From the NCBI GenBank assembly GCA_965368185.1, contig CBDULZ010000005.1, forward strand, positions 29,801-93,800: a DNA stretch of 64,000 nucleotides, read 5' to 3'. The notes under the pieces were generated by a model, which made no database searches, was not told the DNA's origin, and saw only the letters and a list, made by a program, of their open reading frames with translations. The stretch's first letter is position 1. Each line of letters begins with the position of its first letter. Positions 1 through 9,127 of the stretch are shown here, piece by piece. The position numbers and the translations under genes were made by a program. This DNA comes from Kriegella sp965368185. Its GTDB lineage: Bacteria; Bacteroidota; Bacteroidia; Flavobacteriales; Flavobacteriaceae.

Positions 1-1418
1 TCGGTGATCATGGCAACTTTGTCTTTTCGTAACGATTCGATGGTCGCGTTGTTGGGATCTGGCCCCCTTCTTATATTGATTCCTTTCTGAACCTGGATCA
101 GGTCTCCAACTTTCGGATTTCCATCTTTTTCTCCTTCGAATAAGTCGAAATAACGACTGTTGTTCATTCTTTTATCCGCATTTAGTTTGCCATAGTACGC
201 CCAGCCTTGTTTTTTTAATAGGGGCTTGATTGCTGCTATGGCCTCATCACGATGAAGTCCGGGACTGTATTCTTTGATATAGCGAAGATAGTCAGATACC
301 GTATTGGTGGTCACTGCCTTTTTCCAAGTCTCATTATCCCTTTCAGCGACCTTAAGCTCCGCTATTTTTTCGTTCGCCGCGACCACATGACTTCCTTCAG
401 GGTAATTATGTACATACTTTTGAAAGCTAAATAAATCATTGTTCTTTATCGCGTTGTCCCATTCCGTATCATGCTTTTTTGCTAGGTTGTCGGCTACGTT
501 GGCGATACTGTCATTTTTTAATTTTTTGATAAAACTGTTGGCCTCGGCCATATATTTCCCATCCGGAAATTGTTGCAGGTATGTGGAAAATGCAGTAATC
601 GTATTTTGGGCCTTGGCACTGTCGTAAGCATCTGCATCGGTTGCATTTTCGTCAATTTCAGTCGCGTCGACCGGAGTTTCAGAGATGATGACTTTAGGTT
701 CATCTTCAGTTGTGGTTTTTACATCTTCAACTATTTCGACTGGATCTTGATCTTTGGCAACTTCATCTTTAGTGTTCACATGATCACGGTTTATAAATAT
801 AAACCCCGCCAGACCGATTAAAAGGGCCGCAAGTATGCCTATGGCAATCAACAAAGGTTTTTTGTTGGAAGAAGATTTACCGCTGCCGGTACTGGAAATC
901 GGTTGTGAAGGGGCGGCGGTCGTTTGCCGTATGGTTTGTTTTAATTTCTCCCGAACCCCCCGGGCTTCCTCGTCACGTATAGAAAGCGCCAGCTTTTTAA
1001 GCCCTTCTGCGATATTCATATAGGCATTATCGCGACTTCCCCAAGCCGGGTCGTCTACGGGCTTTGACTGATCCGGAAGCATACTGAACTGGGCGTAGGC
1101 GTCACTTAACATACAGGCCCTAATTTTGATAGGTACCAATCGAGTTCCCTTTTTTGCCTTTAAGGCAAAGGCCATTTCCTCCAATTCTATACCGTCATCC
1201 GAACCGACAAAGTCGGCACTCAGTAGCAATGCAATAATATCGCAGCGACTCATTCTTTTTCGAAGATCACTCATTACATTTGCCCCAGGAAGTATTTCCC
1301 CCGCGGTCCACTCGCTAATATAGCCTTCTTCTTTTAGGGCCGAGAGGTGTTTGCTAAGTTGTACCTTGTACTCTTCGTCTTCGGAGGCATAGGCCATAAA
1401 CATTTTAATTTCCTTCAT
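1..1418 (-). CDS. TIR-domain protein with one membrane segment and SH3-like tail, truncated at window edge
   Basis: Translated by hand from the reverse strand; the frame is open to the window edge, so the C-terminus is missing (about 472 residues seen). It begins MKEIKMFMAYASEDEEYKVQ. Residues 1-105 form a TIR fold: an AYAS strand, a WTAGEILPG loop, the IIALLLSADF strand, and ELEE at the place of the catalytic Glu in NAD-cleaving TIRs. A Ser/Lys-rich linker leads to one hydrophobic segment (about 190-215), then an acidic stretch and two or three helical units built on patterns such as YLQQFPDGKYMAEA and YVHNYPEGSHVVAA, then an SH3-like strand pattern (GINIRRGPD). Predicted topology is TIR in the cytosol and repeats plus SH3 in the periplasm. 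Whether it is an NADase, a scaffold or a defence protein is not shown. Start is the only ATG before the conserved first strand. Confidence 0.8.
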   Translation of the reverse strand, partial: MKEIKMFMAYASEDEEYKVQLSKHLSALKEEGYISEWTAGEILPGANVMSDLRKRMSRCDIIALLLSADFVGSDDGIELEEMAFALKAKKGTRLVPIKIRACMLSDAYAQFSMLPDQSKPVDDPAWGSRDNAYMNIAEGLKKLALSIRDEEARGVREKLKQTIRQTTAAPSQPISSTGSGKSSSNKKPLLIAIGILAALLIGLAGFIFINRDHVNTKDEVAKDQDPVEIVEDVKTTTEDEPKVIISETPVDATEIDENATDADAYDSAKAQNTITAFSTYLQQFPDGKYMAEANSFIKKLKNDSIANVADNLAKKHDTEWDNAIKNNDLFSFQKYVHNYPEGSHVVAANEKIAELKVAERDNETWKKAVTTNTVSDYLRYIKEYSPGLHRDEAIAAIKPLLKKQGWAYYGKLNADKRMNNSRYFDLFEGEKDGNPKVGDLIQVQKGINIRRGPDPNNATIESLRKDKVAMIT

Positions 1419-1827
1419 CAAATTGGGTTTAGTGTTGGTCGTTTGGCGGAATACCGCTATTTCGTTTACGCTATCTATTCTGACAAATGCAAATAATGTA
1501 GAACTCCTGTCCAATGAAAATTTCTAAAGCTTACATCTGCTGGTTTAATGAATACAATTACCGGTAAATAACCAATATGGTTTACAATATCGTCCCTCAG
1601 TGAAGAAGGTATCTTTTTTTTGTCCAACGGACATGAAAGATTTTTTTGAGGGAACTTATTAAAACAATGCTACTAATATAAGTATTTTTTAGTACATGTT
1701 TGGGATGAAAAAAACACTTAAACCTTTAGCCTGACTTATGTAACGGGCTAAAGGTTAAAAATGAAATTAGGGATTCTTGGGTACATATGGGCAGTACCTC
1801 CCGAAACCATTTTTAAATTGTGCATGT
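1419..1827. other. Non-coding interval between TIR gene and acs
   Basis: A 409-base gap upstream of the TIR gene and downstream of acs, both on the minus strand. It holds the acs terminator hairpin near 1721-1756 and presumably the TIR gene promoter near 1420-1520, where no clean -33/-7 pair was found. No credible ORF was seen. Confidence 0.6.
1711..1756 (-). terminator. Rho-independent terminator of the acetate operon
   Basis: Perfect 11-bp inverted repeat (AACCTTTAGCC at 1721-1731, its complement at 1746-1756) with a 14-base loop. On the minus strand the stem is followed by TAAGTG and a run of seven T. It lies about 70 bases after the acs stop. Confidence 0.7.
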
Positions 1828-3735
1828 CTAAAGTGCGTTGTCCATAATTTCTTTGACAACCTCAGGATTTAAGAGCGTACTGGTATCTCCTAAATTCGAA
1901 GTGTCTTTACTAGCGATTTTACGTAGAATACGCCGCATGATTTTTCCACTTCGTGTTTTAGGAAGTCCTGAAACGAACTGGATCTTATCCAATTTGGCAA
2001 TGGGTCCGATATGTTCGGTAATCTGCTGGTTGATTTCTTTTCGGAGGTTTTCGCGGTCACGGGTTTCACCAAATTCCTTTAAAATTACATATCCGTAAAG
2101 CGCATTGCCTTTTACGTCGTGCGGGAAACCTACAATGGCCGATTCGGCTACCGCCGGATGCTCATTGATCGAATCTTCGATAGGAGCCGTACCCAAATTG
2201 TGCCCGGAAACAATGATGACATCATCGACACGGCCGGTAATGCGGTAATAGCCAACACCGTCTCGAAGGGCACCATCTCCCGTAAAATACTTGTCTTTGT
2301 ATGCGGTAAAATAGGTGTCACGATAGCGTTCATGGTTGCCCCAAATAGTTCGTGCTATGGCTGGCCATGGGAATTTGATACATAAGCGGCCATCGACCTG
2401 ATTGCCTTTGATTTCCTCTCCGTTTTCATCCATTAATGCTGGCTGGATACCTATAAAAGGTAAAGTTGCATAGGTGGGTGAAGTAGGGGTCACGTACGGA
2501 ATAGGCGAAATCATTATACCTCCGGTTTCGGTCTGCCACCACGTATCGACAATCGGGCTATGTTTTTTGCCGACATTGTTGTTGTACCAGTGCCAGGCTT
2601 CCTCATTAATAGGTTCGCCTACGGAACCCAGTACTTTTAGAGAGGATAGATCGTGTTTTTCAACAAAATCAAGATTCTCTTTGGCCAAAGCCCGAATGGC
2701 CGTTGGTGCTGTATAGAATTGGTTTACCTTATGTTTTTCTACGACCTGCCAAAAACGACCGTAATCAGGGTAGGAGGGAACCCCCTCGAACATCACTGTA
2801 GTTGCCCCATTGGCCAAAGGTCCGTACACGATGTACGAATGCCCGGTAATCCAACCAATATCCGCGGTGCACCAATACACATCGTCTTCACGATATTGAA
2901 ATATGTTTTTAAAAGTATAGGCCGTGTAGACCATATAGCCGCCGGTTGTATGTACCATACCTTTTGGCTTTCCCGTGGATCCCGATGTATAAAGAATAAA
3001 CAAGGGGTCTTCGGCGTCCATAATTTCGGCTACGCAATCGGCATAGGCTTCGTCAAGTAAGGGTTGCAACCATTGGTCACGGCCTTCTTTCATTTGAATG
3101 TCCGAGTTGATGCGCTTGGCTACTAAAACGGTATGAACGCCAGGGCAATCTTCCAAGGCTTTGTCAACAATGCCTTTGAGATCAATCGTCTTGTTGCCAC
3201 GATAAGAACCGTCTGATGTCAAGACGACTTTACAATCACTATCGTTGATCCGCGTAGAGAGCGCATTGGCGGAAAAGCCGGCAAATACTACGGAATGTAT
3301 AGCTCCGATACGCGCACAGGCTAGTAACGAAATGGCCAATTCGGGAATCATTGGGAGATAAATGCAGACCCGGTCTCCTTTTTTAACGCCATTATCTTTG
3401 AGAACGTTTGCCATGCGGCATACGCGCTCATGGAGTTGGCGGTAGGTGATATGTTCAGCTTCTTCACTGGGGTCATTGGGTTCAAAAAGGATGGCTGTTT
3501 TATTACCGCGTGTAGGCAAATGCCTGTCGATACAGTTTTCTGTGATATTGAGCTTTGCCCCTTCGAACCATTTTATTTCGGGCTTTGAAAAATCCCAACT
3601 CAAGACGTTGTTCCATTTTTTACGCCACACGAAATGTTCTTCGGCGATTTCTTCCCAAAATCCTTCGGGGTTTCGAACGGACTTTCGATATACCTGAAAA
3701 TATTCTTCTAAATGTTTGATGTGATAATTGCTCAT
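1828..3735 (-). CDS. acs: Acetyl-CoA synthetase (AMP-forming)
   Basis: Activates acetate to acetyl-CoA through acetyl-AMP in the cytosol. The 635-residue length fits bacterial Acs (about 630-650). The nucleotide-binding motif YTSGSTGKPKG lies at residues 249-259, the adenylation-domain hinge region reads ITGRVDDVIIVSGHNLGT, and the C-terminal PKTRSGKIMRR carries the catalytic lysine (Lys598), which in known Acs enzymes is switched off by acetylation. Last gene of a three-gene minus-strand operon with the symporter 38 bases upstream and a DUF4212 subunit before that, so imported acetate would be activated at once. A clear terminator follows. Start ATG gives the normal N-terminus. Confidence 0.97.
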   Translation of the reverse strand: MSNYHIKHLEEYFQVYRKSVRNPEGFWEEIAEEHFVWRKKWNNVLSWDFSKPEIKWFEGAKLNITENCIDRHLPTRGNKTAILFEPNDPSEEAEHITYRQLHERVCRMANVLKDNGVKKGDRVCIYLPMIPELAISLLACARIGAIHSVVFAGFSANALSTRINDSDCKVVLTSDGSYRGNKTIDLKGIVDKALEDCPGVHTVLVAKRINSDIQMKEGRDQWLQPLLDEAYADCVAEIMDAEDPLFILYTSGSTGKPKGMVHTTGGYMVYTAYTFKNIFQYREDDVYWCTADIGWITGHSYIVYGPLANGATTVMFEGVPSYPDYGRFWQVVEKHKVNQFYTAPTAIRALAKENLDFVEKHDLSSLKVLGSVGEPINEEAWHWYNNNVGKKHSPIVDTWWQTETGGIMISPIPYVTPTSPTYATLPFIGIQPALMDENGEEIKGNQVDGRLCIKFPWPAIARTIWGNHERYRDTYFTAYKDKYFTGDGALRDGVGYYRITGRVDDVIIVSGHNLGTAPIEDSINEHPAVAESAIVGFPHDVKGNALYGYVILKEFGETRDRENLRKEINQQITEHIGPIAKLDKIQFVSGLPKTRSGKIMRRILRKIASKDTSNLGDTSTLLNPEVVKEIMDNAL

Positions 3736-3773
3736 ACTAATATGCTTATAGATACTAAAAAATAGATAAAAAG

Positions 3774-5468
3774 TTAATGACCCGTGGCTTCACCGGCGCC
3801 GCTAGGAATTCTAATGTCTTCTACAATTTCTTGAACGTCTTCGGGCGGTTCGGGAGTAAATCTCATGACGATAACCGCAACAATAAAGTTAAGCAACATT
3901 GCGACTGTTCCAAACCCTTCTGGCGAAATTCCAAACAACCAATCTTCAGAAGTACCTCCTCCGAACATATCGAATTTAAATTTCATCATATACAAGAGCA
4001 TAGAGACAATTCCAACAACCATACCCGCAATTGCTCCTTCCTTATTCATTTTTTTATAGAAAATTCCCAAAACAATGGCGGGAAAGAACGATGCCGCGGC
4101 AAGACCAAAAGCCAAGGCGACTACTGCAGCTACAAAACCCGGAGGATTGATACCGAAATAACCGGCAATTACGACAGCGACCGTGGCGGAGAGACGTGCA
4201 GCCCAAAGTTCACCTTTGTCGGAAATACTCGGCTTAAATACTTTTTTGATCAAATCGTGTGAAATGGATGAAGAAATTACCAATAAAAGTCCGGCTGCAG
4301 TAGACAATGCAGCGGCAAGCCCACCAGCGGCTACCAAGGCGATTACCCAGGCAGGAAGATTGGCGATCTCCGGATTGGCCAATACCATAATATCGTTGTC
4401 AATGGTCAGCTCATTGGCTTCTTGGTCGGCAACGTATTGAATTTTGCCATCGTTATTCTTATCATCGAAAGCCAAAAGCCCTGTGGTTTCCCAATTTTTA
4501 AACCAGACGGGCATTGAGTCATAAGCTTTGTCACTTACGGTATTGATTAGATTGGTCTTTGCGAAAACAGAAACGGCCGGGGCGGTCGTGTATAATATTG
4601 CTATGAGCAAAAGGGCTATTCCTGCTGATTTTCGCGCATCTTTTACGCGTTTTACGGTAAAAAACCGAACGATTACATGCGGAAGTCCGGCCGTGCCGAC
4701 CATTAAGGCCAAAGTAATGGCGAAAACATCGATAACACTTTTAGAACCGCTTGTATATTGGGCAAAACCGAGCTCGGTCGATAAACCGTCCAATTTGTCC
4801 AAAAGAAACATACCTGAACCATCGTTTACGGTTGCACCCATGCCCAACTGTGGTATGGGGTTCCCGGTCATCTGGATAGAGATAAATATAGCGGGCACCA
4901 TAAAGGCGAATATCAAAACACAATATTGCGCTACTTGGGTATAGGTAATGCCCTTCATTCCTCCTAAAACCGCGTAGAACAATACAATGATCATTCCAAT
5001 GATCACACCGGTATTGATGTCTACCTCTAAAAATCGGGAGAAAACAACGCCAACGCCACGCATTTGGCCGGCCACATAGGTAAAGGAAACAATGAGTGCG
5101 CAAATTACGGCAACGATCCGAGCGGTCTTTGAATAGTAACGATCTCCGATAAAATCGGGCACCGTAAATTTCCCGAATTTACGTAAATAGGGTGCCAAAA
5201 GCAGGGCTAAAAGCACGTAACCACCTGTCCAACCCATCAAATAAACGGATCCATCATAGCCCGCAAAGGCAATAATACCGGCCATGGAGATAAACGATGC
5301 GGCAGACATCCAATCGGCGGCCGTAGCCATACCGTTTGCCAATGGGGAGACCCCACCACCGGCAACATAGAACTCTTTGGTCGATCCGGCCCTTGACCAA
5401 ATGGCAATGCCGATATAAAGTGCGAATGTGATGCCCACTAATAGATACGTCCAGATTTGAACACTCAT
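3774..5468 (-). CDS. Sodium:solute symporter, acetate/monocarboxylate type
   Basis: Integral membrane protein of the sodium:solute symporter family (564 residues, about 13 membrane segments), of the sub-family that pairs with a DUF4212 small subunit. Family signatures include ADWMSAASFISMAGIIAF near residues 51-68 and the GGMKGITYTQVAQY segment near 169-182. A hydrophilic insert at about 305-365 contains an EF-hand-like calcium loop (D-x-N-x-D-G-x-I, residues 336-347). Between the DUF4212 gene and acs in one operon, which points to acetate or a similar short acid as substrate. ActP is the nearest named relative, but substrate is inferred from context only. Confidence 0.9.
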   Translation of the reverse strand: MSVQIWTYLLVGITFALYIGIAIWSRAGSTKEFYVAGGGVSPLANGMATAADWMSAASFISMAGIIAFAGYDGSVYLMGWTGGYVLLALLLAPYLRKFGKFTVPDFIGDRYYSKTARIVAVICALIVSFTYVAGQMRGVGVVFSRFLEVDINTGVIIGMIIVLFYAVLGGMKGITYTQVAQYCVLIFAFMVPAIFISIQMTGNPIPQLGMGATVNDGSGMFLLDKLDGLSTELGFAQYTSGSKSVIDVFAITLALMVGTAGLPHVIVRFFTVKRVKDARKSAGIALLLIAILYTTAPAVSVFAKTNLINTVSDKAYDSMPVWFKNWETTGLLAFDDKNNDGKIQYVADQEANELTIDNDIMVLANPEIANLPAWVIALVAAGGLAAALSTAAGLLLVISSSISHDLIKKVFKPSISDKGELWAARLSATVAVVIAGYFGINPPGFVAAVVALAFGLAAASFFPAIVLGIFYKKMNKEGAIAGMVVGIVSMLLYMMKFKFDMFGGGTSEDWLFGISPEGFGTVAMLLNFIVAVIVMRFTPEPPEDVQEIVEDIRIPSGAGEATGH

Positions 5469-5559
5469 AATTATTGATTTTTTTACTCTCGAGTCAACGG
5501 AAGTCTTTGGATTGTTGGTTATTTTGTCTCTGTTCTAATTTTTTTTGGAGGCGGAAAGA

Positions 5560-5820
5560 TTATTCGTTGTAGCCGTATTTTTTATCCAATTTGTTCATCA
5601 GCCGTACGTAAACGAATATCAAGATGACGAAGACGTAGATCGAACCTTGCTGTGCGAACCAAAATCCGAGTTTAAAACCTCCGACCTGAATGGTGTCGAG
5701 GGCATCTTTAAAAAGTATTCCGGCGCCGTAAGAAACAGCAAACCAAATAAATAGAAGTATAAATAAGTATTTCACGTTTTCTTTCCAGTACGCCGTGGCC
5801 TTATCTTGTTTCTCCGACAT
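5560..5820 (-). CDS. DUF4212 small subunit of a sodium/substrate symporter
   Basis: A 86-residue membrane protein with two hydrophobic segments (about 18-38 and 54-74) separated by a short loop, ending in charged residues (NKLDKKYGYNE). Length, topology and the leading KATAYWKENVKY pattern match DUF4212 proteins, which are always next to a symporter gene. First gene of the operon, 91 bases upstream of the symporter. A promoter with an inverted repeat lies just before it. Confidence 0.9.
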   Translation of the reverse strand: MSEKQDKATAYWKENVKYLFILLFIWFAVSYGAGILFKDALDTIQVGGFKLGFWFAQQGSIYVFVILIFVYVRLMNKLDKKYGYNE

Positions 5821-5846
5821 GGTGTTGGGTTTTTTTAATTGGTTTC

Positions 5847-5876
5847 CGAATATAGTGATTTGAGTACAAACTCAAA
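5847..5876 (-). promoter_or_regulatory. Promoter and candidate operator of the acetate operon
   Basis: Minus strand: TTG at 5875-5873, an 18-base spacer, then TATATTCG at 5854-5847, close to the Bacteroidota consensus TTG-N19-TAnnTTTG. A 7-bp inverted repeat TTTGAGT/ACTCAAA with a 4-base centre (5859-5876) covers the -33 box and half the spacer, the position expected for a regulator site. Confidence 0.6.
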
Positions 5877-5919
5877 CGTTTTCGCACGCTCGTGTTTTAA
5901 AAAAAGTAAAAATGGAGGG

Positions 5920-6996
5920 TTAACTGGGTAAAAAAACCACGCCGCTTGAGGAATCTCTTTTTGCACCCGTTACAGAACTGAGTACGTTGATGTCATTTTC
6001 CAAGCGCAAAACACCCATAAGTGCAAAAACAAGCGCTTCTTTAAATTCTATAATTATTTTTGAAGGAATGATCACTTCGATTGAATCACCCAATTTTTCT
6101 TGAAGTGTTTCTATCAAGAAATCGTTTAGGGCGCCCCCGCCAGTCACTAGAAGTGTGCTTTTGGGCTTGTCGATGTTCGCTTTTATTTGAAGTGCAATTT
6201 GTTCACAGATATGGTGAATACTTGTGTTCAAAAGATTTTGCATGGTATCTAAAGTGCTGTCGACAATTGGCACCACTTTTTGAACAAACCATTCGTAGCC
6301 AATGGATTTTGGGAAAGGAAGCTGATAATACTCCAGTGCATTCAATTGTCGAAGCATTTCTGGGTTGGTCTTTCCTTGACGGGCCAGTTTTCCGCCCGCA
6401 TCATACGATATTTTCTCCTTTTGTGTGATGTGATTTAATATCATATTGGCGAGACCGATGTCATAGGCAAGCCGCTGACCTTCCTTATCAAAGGAAATAT
6501 TACTGATACCCCCCAAATTCAAGCAAAAATCATATTCATCAAAAAAAAGACGGTCACCGATAGGCACCAAAGGCGCCCCTTGTCCGTCAAGGGCAACGTC
6601 GTTAGTGCGAAAATCACAGACCACTTTTTGACGACAGGCATTGGCTAAATGCTGTCCAGATCCTATTTGAAAAGTAAACCCTTTTTCAGGTCGGTGATGT
6701 GTGGTGTGTCCATGACTGGCAACGCAATCGACATCAAATTTGTATTCATCGATAAAGATTTTAGTCTGTTCGCCCAACCAGGTGCCGTAATTGGCATTTA
6801 GTTCTAACAAATCTTCTGCCGAAAGCGAGATGGCGTTTTTGAGTTTCCCGTGCATTTCTTGGGAATACGATATGCTTTTGGCCTGTTTGATATCAAATGA
6901 CCAATTTTCAGATGCCTTCCAGATATGACAATATACAAGGTCGAGACCGTCTAGCGAGGTGCCAGACATTAATCCGATAATCTTCTTTCGCTCCAT
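5920..6996 (-). CDS. anmK: Anhydro-N-acetylmuramic acid kinase
   Basis: Cleaves the 1,6-anhydro ring of anhydro-MurNAc and phosphorylates it to MurNAc-6-phosphate, the substrate of MurQ, in peptidoglycan recycling. It is 358 residues long, as usual for AnmK. Visible motifs: GLMSGTSLDGLDLVYC at residues 8-23 (ATP site), GHTTHHRPEKGFTFQIGSG, CDFRTNDVALDGQGAPLVP (contains the catalytic Asp region) and NLGGISNIS. It faces away from the DUF1080 lipoprotein gene and ends 100 bases before the DUF4212 gene, with only a TAnnTTTG-like box at 7028-7035 as promoter evidence. The rest of the pathway lies at 11-18 kb. Confidence 0.95.
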   Translation of the reverse strand: MERKKIIGLMSGTSLDGLDLVYCHIWKASENWSFDIKQAKSISYSQEMHGKLKNAISLSAEDLLELNANYGTWLGEQTKIFIDEYKFDVDCVASHGHTTHHRPEKGFTFQIGSGQHLANACRQKVVCDFRTNDVALDGQGAPLVPIGDRLFFDEYDFCLNLGGISNISFDKEGQRLAYDIGLANMILNHITQKEKISYDAGGKLARQGKTNPEMLRQLNALEYYQLPFPKSIGYEWFVQKVVPIVDSTLDTMQNLLNTSIHHICEQIALQIKANIDKPKSTLLVTGGGALNDFLIETLQEKLGDSIEVIIPSKIIIEFKEALVFALMGVLRLENDINVLSSVTGAKRDSSSGVVFLPS

Positions 6997-7102
6997 TTAA
7001 GAATATTTATTTCACAGTGCATTTTTTCAAAAATACATAAAACTAGGCCAGCTATTTTATGAATTGCATTAACCTTTAGAAAGTACGATAACTCGGTCGA
7101 GT

Positions 7103-7131
7103 ACCCTTTTGTGTTCAACTCAAAAAGGTAT
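7103..7131. repeat. Imperfect inverted repeat in the anmK/DUF1080 divergent spacer
   Basis: Ten-base arms (TACCCTTTTG at 7103-7112 and CAAAAAGGTA at 7122-7131) pair with one mismatch around a 9-base centre. A nearby ACTCG/CGAGT pair lies at 7092-7103. It may be an operator for the divergent genes; no further evidence. Confidence 0.35.
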
Positions 7132-7226
7132 ACATTAGCGCTGTTAATTTTTCAAGGTATCGGTTTGTTTTTTCGTTTTATACGCATTAAATCTAGAATC
7201 GTTGCGCTTTTTCCTAAAACCACCTA

Positions 7227-9113
7227 ATGAAATATTCAAAATATCCCATTTGCCTTTTATTGCTTTCAATGGTTGTTTCATGTACCGAAAAAGCTTCGGA
7301 AGTAAAGGAATCATCCGAAGAACAACCTATGCAGTTCTTGCCTTTTACTACGCTTGCACTGAACGATATGTCGGGCTTTAAAAAAACTACGGATAATTGG
7401 CAAATTGTAGGTAGTGCCTATGTCGACCGAACAAAAGAGAAAACGTTGAGTGGGACACCAGGAAAGGGCGTGTTGGCCAATATTCCTGGTGACACAAAGA
7501 AAGACCATCTTTTTACCATTTTTGAGCATGGTGATATCGAATTGGAATTGGATGTAATGATGCCTGTTGATTCGAATTCGGGATTATATTTTCAGGGCCG
7601 CTATGAGGTTCAACTTTTTGACAGTTGGGGGAAGAAAGAACCTGAGTATTCTGATATTGGTGGTATATATCAAGGTGATGATGAAGAAGGAAGAAAAGGT
7701 TTCGAAGGTCAGGCCCCTATGGTAAATGCAGCAAAGACACCCGGTCTTTGGCAGCACTTTAAAATTATCTTTCATGCGCCCAAATTTGATTCCAATGGAA
7801 AAAAAACAAAAAATGCGTGGTTTGAAGAAGTACGTTTGAACGGGGTGCTGTTACATGAAAATTTAGAAGTCACAGGACCCACACGCGCTGCTGCATTTAC
7901 AGATGAAAAACCTATGGGGCCATTTATGATCCAAGGGGATCACGGCCCGGTTGCAATCAAAAATATAAAGTATAAGCTATATCAAGATAAAGAAGTTTTT
8001 TTGATAGGCGTGAAAATGGGGGAATATGAAAATGAATCAAAGACATTCCCGAACATAGATAGTTTAGCACCTATTCGAGAAGTTGCTACCGATTCTATTT
8101 CCTCCCTGATGGCTTCCGGGGAACGACCCCAGAAGCTATTGATATATACGGGAGAGTTGTCCGTTCCCGAAGAGGGAGACTACCTCTTTGACTTCAAAGT
8201 GAATCAAGCCGGAGGCGCTTTTTTAATCGAGAATGATACACTTGTCAGCTTTAACGGAAATTTCAATTTAGATGACCCTGGGTTTGCAACGGTCACATTG
8301 AAAAAGGGCAATGTGCCCTTCAAATTACTCTACAACAAGCATAATCGTTGGGCTCGTGGCTTAAAGCTAGCGGTGGAGGGACCCGGACTGCAAAAGCAAA
8401 GTTTGACGGCAGTTGGTTCTATAGACTTAAACAGGGGCAAGCCTGATCGCGAAATCATGGTCGAGGTTGCCGACGAACCGGTAACCCAGCGTGGTTTTGT
8501 AATGCACAAAGGCCGTAAAAGAACCCATGTCATTTCAGTAGGTATGCCCGAAGGCATCCATTTCGCTTATGATTTGGCCTTTGGTTCGCTTTTAAAGTCT
8601 TGGGATGGAGATTTCCTCAACACCACCCAAATGTGGCATGCCCGCGGAATCGAACAACTGGCCGTACCGTCAGCTTTTAATGTTTCGGTACATGGTGATC
8701 CAGATTTTGAGTTCTTAAAGGATGACCTTACGGTATGGCCTGACAGTATTCCCGAGAACGTGGTACAAAAACAATTGGGTTATGAATTCGACACTAAGGG
8801 AGTACCAACCTTTTCACATGAAATCGACGGCACTATCATTACGGACCGGTTTGTTCCTGTGGCGGCCAATAGAGGATTAAAACGTACAACAACCATTTCT
8901 GGAAATAAAGAAATATGGCATAAAATTGCAGATGGTTCCAAAATAGAGGCTCTGTCAGACGGTACTTATGTCATAAATGACGAAAGCTATTTCGTTGAAT
9001 TTTCGGGCAACGACAGCTTAAAGCCCGTCATACGTCATGTGAACGGAAAAGATGAGTTACTCGTAAAAGTAGGGGCAGGGGGCCATAGTATGAATTACAG
9101 CATTATCTGGTAA
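7227..9113 (+). CDS. DUF1080 (3-keto-disaccharide hydrolase-like) lipoprotein, multidomain
   Basis: A 628-residue exported lipoprotein: signal peptide with lipobox MVVSC (Cys19). Residues about 35-255 are a DUF1080/GH16-like jelly roll (ELELDVMMPVDSNSGLYFQGRYEVQLFDSW, and MIQGDHGPVAIKNIKYKLY). About 300-405 resembles a PA14-like carbohydrate-binding module (LLIYTGELSVPEEGDYLFDF). The C-terminal 200 residues, including HKGRKRTHVISVGMPEGIHFAYD, are not recognised. Some DUF1080 proteins hydrolyse 3-keto-glycosides; whether this one does is unknown. The next gene starts 14 bases later on the same strand, so the two are very likely co-transcribed and both act outside the inner membrane. Confidence 0.8.
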   Translation: MKYSKYPICLLLLSMVVSCTEKASEVKESSEEQPMQFLPFTTLALNDMSGFKKTTDNWQIVGSAYVDRTKEKTLSGTPGKGVLANIPGDTKKDHLFTIFEHGDIELELDVMMPVDSNSGLYFQGRYEVQLFDSWGKKEPEYSDIGGIYQGDDEEGRKGFEGQAPMVNAAKTPGLWQHFKIIFHAPKFDSNGKKTKNAWFEEVRLNGVLLHENLEVTGPTRAAAFTDEKPMGPFMIQGDHGPVAIKNIKYKLYQDKEVFLIGVKMGEYENESKTFPNIDSLAPIREVATDSISSLMASGERPQKLLIYTGELSVPEEGDYLFDFKVNQAGGAFLIENDTLVSFNGNFNLDDPGFATVTLKKGNVPFKLLYNKHNRWARGLKLAVEGPGLQKQSLTAVGSIDLNRGKPDREIMVEVADEPVTQRGFVMHKGRKRTHVISVGMPEGIHFAYDLAFGSLLKSWDGDFLNTTQMWHARGIEQLAVPSAFNVSVHGDPDFEFLKDDLTVWPDSIPENVVQKQLGYEFDTKGVPTFSHEIDGTIITDRFVPVAANRGLKRTTTISGNKEIWHKIADGSKIEALSDGTYVINDESYFVEFSGNDSLKPVIRHVNGKDELLVKVGAGGHSMNYSIIW

Positions 9114-9127
9114 ATAAAAAGGAAAAA

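Noticed and set aside
2653..3060. 135-codon frame opposite acs
   Set aside because: Antisense shadow of a well-conserved coding region.
7103..7131. Inverted repeat read as a terminator
   Set aside because: It lies between divergent genes where no transcript needs to end, and lacks a proper T run; kept only as a possible operator.
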